Source: Vitellaria paradoxa (lineage: Eukaryota; Streptophyta; Magnoliopsida; Ericales; Sapotaceae). Taken from it: 64,000 bases of DNA. The notes under the pieces are model-generated. The model worked only from the letters and a program-made list of their open reading frames with translations. It had not been told where the DNA came from and made no database searches. The DNA lies in NCBI GenBank assembly GCA_019916065.1, contig CM034238.1, positions 39,833,375-39,897,374 on the forward strand. Reading direction: 5' to 3'. The first letter of the stretch is position 1. Every line of letters begins with the position of its first letter. Shown piece after piece: positions 35,709 through 45,140 of this stretch. Made by a program: the position numbers and the translations under genes.

Positions 35709-36724
35709 TAGGGATGGTAACGGGACAGATCAAAGGTAGATACAACATTATTCAAATCTAAACTCCAAATCTTCTGTTTACGTCCAAATTTACCCCAAAC
35801 TCTAATTAAAGAGATATTTTTTTAGACCTCCATCTCCACTCCAAACGAAGAATGGATATATTTACAAATATCCAATACTCCAAACTATTCGTTCACCTCT
35901 GAACCTGCCCTTAAGTTGTATGTAACCTTAATGAAATAGTAATCTTTTGTATTAAAAATAAGAAAAACAAAATAAAATAGCAAATAAAATATTTTAATTA
36001 TTTTTTAAAATTTGTATCTAAATATTTTTCTGAAAACAATTGAATTTATAAGTTATAATGTAGTTGAAATTATATAAATTAATATAAATTTGTAAAAGTT
36101 ACAGTTCCATAATTCGTGTAGTGAGTAAAACATTTAAATTTTATAGAGATTTATATAATTTTGTAGAGTCCCAAATAATATGCGTTATAAAATTTTAAAT
36201 TTACCTCTTTAAGTTTTCTTGATTTTTGCATATGAAAGAAACAATTTGAACTTTCAAATTTCAATTTGCACAAAAGTTTAAAAGAAAATTAAATTTATAA
36301 TTTCTTTTCCAAACACACCCTAATTAATATAAAACGATGACAATTTTTGTTTTAAATTTATTTATCAATATTCATTTTAATGATAATAGTACTGAAGTTC
36401 AATAAATCTAGAATATTATGAGTATGAATGTTGTTTATTATGATATGGTGACGATGTTATCATCATGCTTCCAAATGATTCGACGTTATTCGGATATTTT
36501 TCGGGACAGATCAGGACAGATCGGGGTAAATTCGAATTGGATATCAGATTCAGAGCAGATCAGGGTAGAGGCAATCTCATCCTCATATTCGATTCAATAT
36601 TCATTTTTTTTTTTTTTAAATCAAATTCAGATCTGATCCAATCTCTAAAAAAATTCGAATTTCACGTCCATTTAGCTCGAATAACGGATCGGATTCGGAC
36701 TGATCGACCCAGATGACCATCCTA
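35709..36724. mobile_element. Non-autonomous hAT transposon 2
   Basis: 1,016 bp. The ends TAGGGATGGTAACGGG and (reverse complement) TAGGATGGTCATCTGGG are imperfect inverted repeats, flanked by a perfect 8-bp duplication TAAGTATC at 35701-35708 and 36725-36732. The right half holds repeated GGACAGATC / CGGATCGGAT motifs. A degenerate family 1 MITE-like core lies at about 36040-36170. There is no transposase. Confidence 0.85.
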
Positions 36725-36732
36725 TAAGTATC

Positions 36733-37394
36733 TAATGTGTATATATATATTTTTATAAAAATTTAGTATTGACCCTCGCCCACCCTCAACTCACCATGAG
36801 TACGCCAGTGCTAGTAACTCTATGATTGGGGGCCCCAGATGTACACAAATTGGAGATAGCCCCACAGAAAGAGAAAGGCATAGGTAGAGAATAAATGGTT
36901 GGAGTAGATGTTTCAAGAAGAGAATGAGAAAAAGCAGATCTAAATGGCCAAGTTATCCTCTGAAGAACACAGACAGAAATCAGATATCTTGTCCACTCTT
37001 TCCAAACTTTCTGCCAATAAAAGAGAGGGAAAAAAGGGGGGGGGGGGGGGCTCTTGCAAAGTAAACCTAGGAGTGTGCACAAAGCTTGGAATATAATGCC
37101 CCTTCGCATGAAGAAACATTGAACAAATGACAGCTTAATTTGCTGACAAATCTCAAGTTTTAGGGATTGAGAGGGCGTTGAGTATATATATATGTATCAA
37201 AAGCCATGAGTGAAATTAATTACGTGACTATACATATATGTGCGTAATAATTATTTGTTAACAAATTTCAGTTAATCACTACTTAAATCGGAAACCATTC
37301 ATTAGATTGCTAGCAACCTAACATTCCTTTGCTTCCTCCTGAAGATATTCTTTTGCTGAAACAAAACCTTTATTGGTTCTCTTTACATTATGGA
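36733..37394. other. Region upstream of XTH
   Basis: Holds a 14-base G run at about 37037-37050 and a minus-strand frame at 36786-37109 (107 codons) whose Pro run is just that G tract. The frame has no recognised motif and I do not call it a gene. Confidence 0.4.
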
Positions 37395-37400
37395 CACGTG
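37395..37400 (+). promoter_or_regulatory. G-box upstream of XTH
   Basis: CACGTG, about 30 bp before the TATA-like run and 132 bp before the start codon. This is the usual target of plant bZIP and bHLH factors. Whether it is used here is inference. Confidence 0.5.
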
Positions 37401-37429
37401 CACCCCCAATGTAATAATACCAATATATG

Positions 37430-37438
37430 TATATATAT
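37430..37438 (+). promoter_or_regulatory. TATA-like box of XTH
   Basis: TATATATAT about 95-100 bp before the start codon at 37532, the best core promoter candidate in this stretch. Confidence 0.5.
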
Positions 37439-37531
37439 TGCCTCGGCAAGTTTTCCTTATCAATTCTCCATAGAGATCGAAGTTGAGCTACAGCACCCCA
37501 AAGAAAAAAAAAATAATAAAAAAAAGAAAAG

Positions 37532-39898
37532 ATGATCAATTACTTGCAACTTGTAACATTTGTTGGGGTTCTTATTGTGGATGCAGTTCATATTTCAATT
37601 GCTTCAGTTGTTTCCACTGGAGATTTTAATAAAGACTTCTTCGTGATATGGTCTCCTACCCATGTAAACACTTCTGCAGATGGCCGAACAAGAAGCCTGA
37701 AGCTTGACAAAGAATCAGGTTCTTTTCTCAATCATGCAGGCTTCGTTCGTTTTAATTAAAAATACTTCTGCGAAAAAAAAAAAACATATTTATTTCTGTT
37801 TTAAAGAAATATATTTTTTTAAAAAATGAGTAAAAGTATTTTTTTTCTTTTATTAATTTTTGTTTATTCATTTGAAATTAACCTGTTCTAGGCTCTGGCT
37901 TTGCCTCAAACGAAATGTTCTTATTCGGTGAGATTGACATGCAAATTAAGCTGGTACCAGGTCACTCAGCAGGCACGGTTTTGGCCTTTTACGTAAGAAA
38001 CTTGTTAATTTTATTTAATTGTCTCTCTGTTAATTGGTGGATGTGCTTATCAAATTTGGTGTTTGGTCATTATTCAGCTCTCGTCGGATCAACCTAATCG
38101 CGATGAAATAGACTTTGAATTCCTTGGGAATGTTAGCGGACAGCCGTATATCCTCCAAACAAATATTTTTGCTGATGGGTTTGATGATAGGGAGGAAAGA
38201 ATCTATCTGTGGTTTGATCCCACAACGGACTTCCACACCTATTCCATCCTTTGGAACCTTCACCAAATTGTGTAAGTTGATTACTTTAAAATTCAACATT
38301 TTGTTTGCGAATGTTATTCATTTAAGGTTGGTTTGAAGTGAGGATATGGCCACAGAAAAAAAAAAAAAAAAAAAAAAGGAAAAGGAAAGAGAGAAAAGGG
38401 AGGATAAAAGGAAAGAAAATGATAAAGAAGAGAATAATGAAACGTAAAACCTTAAATCCATCCTCTTATTTGAAGTATTCAAAGTAATAAAATAAAAAAT
38501 TTTCATTAATAAATAAAATTTTTCATTTAATTATTTTTAATTTCTCAAATTTTATACATTTTCTCTTTTATTTTTCATTACAAACTAAATAAAAGAATGA
38601 ATTTTGAATCTTCATTCATTTCCTATGCAAATCCTTAATTGAAACACAGTTTGAAAGACTCACTCCTGGTTGGTCCAGTGGAGTGAGAGTCAAGCCTAAG
38701 GTTTCGGTGATATACTCAGGTCGCAGGTTTGATACTCATCTGGAGCAGTCAGGATTTAAGTGGGGGTCGTGGCGGTAGGTTGTTGCGCTAGTTCTCCCGA
38801 AAATTTGTAGCTCAGTAGATAAAATCACTGGGTGATTTCCCTCGTTACCAAAAAAAAAAAAAAAAAAAACACAGTTTTAAAGAAAATATTTTCTTTCCAG
38901 AAATAGTTACAAATAAATAAATAAACAAACAACCCCACAATAATATAGTAACTAGTGATAGTTTTGTAAAAATAAACTATATATATATTTTTTAAATTAA
39001 AAGATCATATATTTCATGAAAGTCATATTTTAGTGGAATTTTTAGTTACGTTGTTTTGTGCTATACATTTAAAAAAATTTATCAAGATAATGACTAAAAT
39101 GACGTAAAACACCTGTGGGTCTATAATTCAAAAGAAAAATCTACCCTAACAAGTTTTTAATTATAAAATTACACCAAAAAATTGCGGTAATGATATAGTT
39201 GTAATAAAACACTACTCTAATAGGTTATTTATGTAAGGATGATCGGCTGATAAGGAAATCATATTATTATGGTTTAAATTTTACTAAAAATTTGGTTGTG
39301 TAATCTTACAATATTTAAAAATAATAAAATCATAAAATTATATTTTAATTACAATTTTGCCACTTTTACATTATTTTAATTCCACCTTTTATTATAAAGT
39401 TTTAGTCGAATAACATTTTTCTCTCCATATCCTTTAATTCAGTAGCCATGCATGTGTATAAACCTATATAATTTTTTGGTTCTTTTCTTTGCCAGTTTCA
39501 TGGTGGATTGGGTTCCAATAAGGACATACAGAAACCATGCAGACAAGGGAGTGGCATTTCCCAGGTGGCAGCCAATGAGCATCAAGATCAGCCTATGGAA
39601 TGGCGACACGTGGGCAACAAGGGGTGGGAAAGACAAGGTGGACTGGTCAAAAGGTCCCTTCATAGCCTCATTCAGCAACTACAGTATTGATGCGTGCGTA
39701 TGGAAAGGAAATGCAAGGTTTTGTAGAGCAGATAGCTCTGCTAATTGGTGGAACAACGAGAGGTTCAACTCCCTGACATGGGCACAGAGAAGGCTCTTCA
39801 AATGGGTTAGGAAGTACCATCTCATATATGACTATTGCCAGGATAACAAGAGATTCCAAGACAACCTCCCAAAGGAGTGCTCTCTTCCCAAGTACTGA
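37532..39898 (+). CDS. Xyloglucan endotransglucosylase/hydrolase (XTH), four exons
   Basis: GH16 cell-wall enzyme that cuts xyloglucan and rejoins the new end to another xyloglucan chain or to water. Exons are 37532-37718, 37892-37992, 38078-38271 and 39496-39898, all with GT..AG borders; the product is 294 residues, normal for the family. An N-terminal signal peptide of about 24 residues (hydrophobic [10 protein letters not shown]) predicts secretion to the wall. The catalytic motif DEIDFEFLG lies at residues 105-113: Glu106 nucleophile, Asp108, Glu110 acid/base. The next Asn (N-V-S, residue 114) is the usual glycosylation site. The C-terminal XET_C region keeps four Cys ([20 protein letters not shown]). 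Intron 3 (1,224 bp) contains a SINE. Transferase versus hydrolase activity cannot be told from sequence alone. Confidence 0.94.
38642..38658. repeat. Target duplication of SINE S3
   Basis: AAACACAGTTTGAAAGA, repeated at 38867-38883 with one mismatch (T for G). Confidence 0.85.
38659..38866 (+). mobile_element. tRNA-derived SINE S3 in XTH intron 3
   Basis: A box TGGTCCAGTGG at about 38680 and a near-consensus B box (GGTTTGATACTC) about 45 bp on. The body ends CTCGTTACC followed by a run of about 17 A, and a 17-bp target duplication flanks it. It lies in the sense orientation of the gene. The body past the head differs from S1/S2, so it is a second SINE family or subfamily. Confidence 0.88.
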
Positions 39899-42420
39899 TC
39901 CCAAAAAAAAAAAAAAGATATCTCATTCTCTCTCTCACACAGAGAATCAACTGATGTTCCCATTAGTAGTTATTTAATAATAATTGAAAAGTTTTATTGC
40001 TCATTTTGGTTGAAGAATCTATATCTCTAATCTTGGAAGCAAAGCAACCATTTGTTCAATGTATGTATTCTATACATTTGCAAATTAAGTAACTAAGATC
40101 AGGGGGCAGCCCAAGGATAATGGGTTTAAGGCCATGTCAAATAATGAGTTTTTTTTTTTCTTTTTTTGGTTAAAACAATATAATTTTTTTTTATTAAATA
40201 CTCTTAAGAACAAGTGTATCTCTAACGTATAAAATGAGCAGATAGCAAAAGAAAATCTTTATTTAATTTTTAAAACAATTATGACACCAGCGACGGTAGA
40301 GAAGCAACAGCTACCAGTGATGATTAATGAGCAGCAGGCGAGAGAGGAAGTAAAGAGGGCTCAAAAGTGAGTTGGGAATAGGGAAGAGAAGAAAAAATTT
40401 GGGGAAATTAAAATTTTCAGTCACAAAACGATGTAATTTTGTGTTCAAGCCATGCACCTTTGTCCGCTAATTGGTTAGAAAAAGTTAAAAAAAAATTTTA
40501 AACTAATCGGCAACCAAACTTTTTGATCGCAAATATCAAAGTTGGTGCCCAAAATCGATAGGAAATTTTTTTTTAAGTATAAATTTTGAACATTTACTGA
40601 TTATATTAAATTTGGTTGGTAAAAGATACACTTTTAATGATTAATTAGTTGCCGGAAGTATATCATTAGTGACTAAATTTAATTTGGTCGGCAACTATAA
40701 ACAAGTAGTGACGAAAAAAATTTGATCGGCAAAAAATATTCATTAGCAATAAAAATTAAATTGATGAAAAAAAGGATCAATGAAGATACTATTTTTTATA
40801 ATATCTATCAAATCATATAGGAGCAATTTGATATTTGAATTCATTAAGAAAAGTTTGAATGCGAAACCTTCGTTAATTTTGTTCTTATATCCATGGATCC
40901 CTTGTTTCGGGTCCAAGTTTAAAACATAATTTAATTTTGTAATAGATTGAATTGGATATTTATTTAGTTTTGAATGATATATATGATTTTCAAGTGTTAT
41001 AGTATTTAATACTCAAAATGAGACTATACTTATTTATAAAGTCAGTAGAAATGAGACTCTCCATTAAACTAATTAAAATAAAAATAAATTGTTTAATATT
41101 ATAAAATTTTATATATTAATATTTGTATAGACATAAGAACTGTTTGTAACCTTAAATTTCTCCCAACATCTCTAAAAATCTCGAAAAAAATTCAAAAAAC
41201 TTCATAAACTCCAACTACTAACCTTCATTAATTTTAAAAAAAAGTATATCTATTATTAAAAAAAAGTTAACAAAATCATAAATTATGCTATTTCAAAAAA
41301 TGTCAAATAATAATGCATTTTTTAAAAATTCAAAACAATATGGACTATAGTTTAACAAAATTAGTTCCAACAACTCATCTACTATCCATTCGAATCCGTT
41401 TGAATGGATTTAATAATTTTTTAACACTGTGACTTGATATAACTATTTGAAACTCTAAAAATCTTAAAAAATTTTAAAAATTCTTAATTTTCTCTAATCA
41501 AATTTTGTCACGTATCACTTTTATTCTAACTTTTCAAATCATTGACTTTTTTTAAACACTATTCAAATGCAAAAAAATTCAAAAATTTTTAATACTCCAA
41601 ACACTAAAAAGCAAACACAAATTTACTTTTTTTTTTTTTGGAGTTTCAAACACACTCATAATATTTGTATGTATAAAATTCATGGAATTGGCTTTTAATG
41701 AGCTGGATATAAGTATATATATTCATATCTAGATTTATCAAAACTTAGTTTAAAATGAAAAAGTTAACATTTGTATAGTGGCTAATTAAAAATTAACTTT
41801 TTGTGTGTTTGAAAAGAGAAATAAATTAAGTTTTTTTTGTTAATTTAACATTGTTACTCTTCATGATTTAAAAAAAATAAATGGTAAGAGGATAATTTTA
41901 ATTATTTTAAAAAATAAAAAAAAAATGAGTAGTGACAAGTTGTTGGTGTGGCGGGTCCTTTGATAGTCTTGCATCAATTTGCTCACAAAGGAAGCGAGGC
42001 TTGTGAGGTTATAACTAAAAGTTTCTTTTCGTTAGGTAAAGACACACTAATCAAAATTTTGAGTATGGAATTTTTACTCTAATTAAATATCTCTTTTGTA
42101 AGGTGAAGATTAAAAATTCACTTGGAGAATTATTTTGTGGGTGTCTTAGAGTATTGGATAAGAAGAGAAATTGTGTAATTATAAAATATTTTCACATAAT
42201 AAAATTTTTACTATGAGTGCTTATAATTTTTCTCTGATTTGAGAGTTTTCTATATAAATTTTTTGTATTATTATTTTTAATTCTATTTTTCGTATTATTT
42301 TGTGAAAGGTAGATACCAAAAAAGTAAATTTAAGATGCCTAAATCCTCAACGGGAGTTAACATTTAATTAGTATTATCAAAGTAAGTCTAATTTGGAGTA
42401 ATCAACGAGGGTCGTAGTAA
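39899..42420. other. Gene-free interval between XTH and PR-1 B
   Basis: Contains, at about 40270-40790, a GC-richer stretch (ACCAGCGACGGTAGAGAAGC...) followed by repeated TTGGT(C/T)GGCAA-like motifs, which resembles CACTA subterminal sequence. A weak MITE family 2 match is near 41455-41580. The rest is AT-rich with nothing recognised. Confidence 0.4.
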
Positions 42421-42582
42421 GATAAACAGGTTTAACTTGTATATTCATGATCGGATTTGAACACAAAGTCCGGTCGAATACAGATCCAAAGATTCTAAAC
42501 CCGCTCCGTTTACAAGAAGCACTTATTCATAGGACGATCAGCAAGAACAACCTTTATTTATTTTAATAAAACTCTCTCCCTC

Positions 42583-42615
<33 letters not shown>

Positions 42616-42640
42616 GGAGGGAGAGAGAGAGAGGTGGTCA
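42421..42640 (-). other. PR-1 B 3' flank and UTR
   Basis: Minus strand, downstream of the stop: a (GA/TC)n tract (42587-42632), then a poly(A) signal AATAAA within TTTTATTAAAATAAATAAAGG at about 42553-42575, then the shared CGATC..CCTAT and TTCAAATCCGATCATG motifs that recur at 15283-15619, 21905-21990 and 59600-59740. Confidence 0.65.
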
Positions 42641-43147
42641 TCAAATATCACTGAGGTAAGGGCGCTGGCCGTTGTAGTTGCCTGGGGGATCATAGCTGCA
42701 AATGATAAAGAAAGCCCCACTATTGCACCTCACCCGAGCGCACCCGACCCGAGCCGTGTTTCTCCAAACCACCTGAGTGTAGTGCCCGCACACCTTTCCC
42801 GCCTGACAAGTGTTGGAGTTGTAGTCGTAGTACTGCTTCTCCGACACCCAAGAGTTCACTGCGTCGGCCGCCGAGTAGTCTCTACCCATCCCCCAGAAGA
42901 GGTTCTCGCCGTAGGGTCCGCCGGAGTGAATCAGAGCGCAATCTCCGATCCTCTGATTGGCGTAGTTTTGCGCGTAGGCTGCTAAGTTGTCGTCCCAGTT
43001 CAGTGGCCCAACGCCCACCTGCGCGCGAGCTGAATTGTGAGCCTCGAGGTAGTCTTGCGGGGAGTTTTGGCCGTGAGAGGAATGTCCCATTGCTAAGACA
43101 ATGAAACAAATCACAAGAACCAAACATGTCTTTGGCACCAGCCCCAT
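42641..43147 (-). CDS. PR1: PR-1 copy B, secreted CAP protein (acidic)
   Basis: Intact single-exon PR-1 of 168 residues. The first ~26 residues are a signal peptide (hydrophobic [12 protein letters not shown], likely cleavage before QNSPQDYL). The CAP domain follows with His37 (HNSAR), Glu81 (GENLFW), His122 ([10 protein letters not shown]) and the second CAP signature [13 protein letters not shown]. Six Cys in the mature part (70, 114, 120, 136, 141, 150) fit the three expected disulfides. PR-1 proteins are apoplastic, induced in defence and reported to bind sterols. By counting Asp/Glu against Lys/Arg the mature protein has net charge about -2. The C-terminal [11 protein letters not shown] matches the CAPE1-type peptide region but is followed by four extra residues, LSDI. 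The TATA box is at 43199-43206. Confidence 0.93.
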   Translation of the reverse strand: MGLVPKTCLVLVICFIVLAMGHSSHGQNSPQDYLEAHNSARAQVGVGPLNWDDNLAAYAQNYANQRIGDCALIHSGGPYGENLFWGMGRDYSAADAVNSWVSEKQYYDYNSNTCQAGKVCGHYTQVVWRNTARVGCARVRCNSGAFFIICSYDPPGNYNGQRPYLSDI

Positions 43148-43198
43148 TTTTTGTTTTCTCTTCTTTATTGCACTTAATTAATGAGCTAGTTTCGTGGG

Positions 43199-43206
43199 TT
43201 TATATA
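43199..43206 (-). promoter_or_regulatory. TATA box of PR-1 B
   Basis: TATATAAA on the minus strand, about 52 bp before the ATG, in a block (CCGAGAGCATTTCC..TATATAAACCC) shared with copy C. Confidence 0.75.
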
Positions 43207-43369
43207 GGGAAATGCTCTCGGAACCATCAAGTGTTACTTGGATTATTTTTTTTATATTTATTTATTTTATTTAGTTTTTATCTCCTCCAATAATACGTAG
43301 GATATGAGTACGTATCGGAGGGAGTATACATATGGTATACATGTGTTCCACGAGTACGCTATGTTTGGA

Positions 43370-43390
43370 CCCATCAAAAAAAAAAAAAAA
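43370..43390 (+). mobile_element. Ultra-short retroposon tail insertion 3
   Basis: CCCATC plus 15 A between 18-bp repeats GAGTACGCTATGTTTGGA (43352-43369) and GAGTATGTTTTGTTTGGA (43391-43408), which differ at three positions. The paralogous site in copy A (near 22675) has a single copy and no A run, supporting an insertion. Confidence 0.55.
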
Positions 43391-43660
43391 GAGTATGTTT
43401 TGTTTGGAAAGAGTAGCAAGAAGCTTTGGCGTCATTTAGTATATTTATTTTGAACTTATTTTTTATTTTGTTTTATTAAAAATTAGAAAAATTGTTCAAA
43501 ATATATTTAATTACTCGTGTTTTCAAAATATATTGTAAAAGTTATAAAAAATAAAAAATGAATTTACACATAAAATACAAAATAATCAAAAGTCGTTTTG
43601 AGCATTTTTAACCCAAAATAAAAAAAAATCTCAAGCACAAAAAATAAAAAATGTCAAAGT

Positions 43661-44200
43661 AAATATGTTTTTAGTATTCTTAAATCATGAATCTCAAAAC
43701 AAATAGAAAATAGAAAATAGAAAATAAAAACAGAAAATAAAAAATAAAAATATAAACAAAATGCCACATTAGTTTTTAGTTACTTAATTTTTTTAAAATA
43801 GTCAAATTTATATTCTTACATTTTAAACTTATTTTAAATCATAAAAAGTAAAAATATAAAATTAACAAAAAATTAAAAAGGTAATTGTTAAAAAATTAAC
43901 TTTTTACTTTTTAAAAAAAAAAAACTAAATGTGTTTTTAGTATTCTTAATTCATGAATGTCAAAAAAAAAATAAAAAATAGAAAATAAAAACAGAAAATA
44001 AAAAATAAAAATATAAACAAAATGTCAACTTAGTTTTTAGTTACTTAATTTTTTTAATTTTTTTAAAATGGTCAAATTTAAATTCTTACATTTTAAACTT
44101 ATTTTAAATCATAAAAAGTAAAAATGTAAAATTAACAAAAAATTAAAAAGGTAATTTTTAAAAAATTAACTTTTTACTCTTTTCAAAAAAAAAAAAAACT
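43661..44200. repeat. ~265-bp tandem duplication upstream of PR-1 B
   Basis: Two adjacent copies, starting at about 43661 and 43926, share GTTTTTAGTATTCTTAA, AATATAAACAAAATG, AGTTTTTAGTTACTTAAT and TTAAACTTATTTTAAATC. Confidence 0.75.
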
Positions 44201-44250
44201 AACTTTTTCTATTAATAACTAATTAATAGCCAACTATGGAATGGAATTTT

Positions 44251-44580
44251 TCTTTTTTTTTGAACAACGAAAATTTTCTTGCGAAATGATTTAACTATTT
44301 ACAACAACTTCCCTCTAAACCATTCCAATCAAGTTTGAAGGGAGATTAAGAGGGAGTTCCTAGGAGGGAGAGATCCTTTCAGACAGTTTGAGGGAAGAAA
44401 TGGATTGCGCCATTGGCCTGTCTTCGGTGTCAGGGAAAATTCAATTCATAAGCAGCTTTCCATGCATGGATGTCACTGAGAATGGAAGAAATTTCCCAAA
44501 GCTTGCATAAAGAGTTGGAGCCTGAGAGGTACTGACTGAAGTAGCATTACTTTCAAAGAAAGCAGTGTGCATGTCCCATA
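44251..44580 (-). mobile_element. Retroposed sequence of unknown origin
   Basis: About 330 bp, absent from the matching place upstream of copy A. It has a T run at its low-coordinate end (a poly(A) tail on the minus strand) and flanking repeats ATGGAATTTT (44241-44250) / ATGGAATCTT (44581-44590). It is less AT-rich than its surroundings. It could be a truncated LINE 3' end or a processed transcript; I do not recognise a protein. Confidence 0.55.
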
Positions 44581-45140
44581 ATGGAATCTTTGAATCATTT
44601 AATTTTTAACCATTAAAAAAAAAAAGTAACAATTGCAAGATACATTTGATGATAAAAAAAATCATAATTTTTACGTAAATGGAGAACTAAAAATTATTTT
44701 TATTTAAATGTGATTTAATTTTAAATATATTTTAAATTAATAATTATATTTTATGTCATTTAAAAACAACATTTTATATTAATATATTACACAATTTATA
44801 TATTATATTTAAATGTTGACATTTTACGTATTGTAGCTAATTTTTAAACTCATATATTAATATTTTAACATTAAAATGTTTACAACCCCCGATAATATGG
44901 ATAGCAATTTCTCCCAGAGGTGTGTTGGTTACACTTCGAGGACTTTCAACTATTGCATGAATATTTGTGATTACAGTAATATGACTATTTCAAAAGCCGC
45001 CAAAAGAGAAAGTAAGAGACGGAGTAATTATTAATTTGGATAAATTCAAAAGAAGCCTACCAGCTCGTGTAATGCTTTTTTAAAAGAAAAGGCTAGCGGA
45101 TTAATTAGAAAGTCAAGATCATAGGATTGGTTTGGTTTTC

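Larger units (their letters stand above)
43207..45140. other. Upstream unit of PR-1 B
   Basis: Homologous to the upstream region of copy A. Added features are a short poly(A) insertion at 43370-43390, a ~265-bp tandem duplication at about 43661-44200 (each unit starts GTTTTTAGTATTCTTAA.TCATGAAT), and a retroposed segment at 44251-44580. Confidence 0.6.

Noticed and set aside
36786..37109. 107-codon minus-strand frame with a Pro run
   Set aside because: The Pro run is a 14-base G tract; no domain, signal peptide or relative is recognised.
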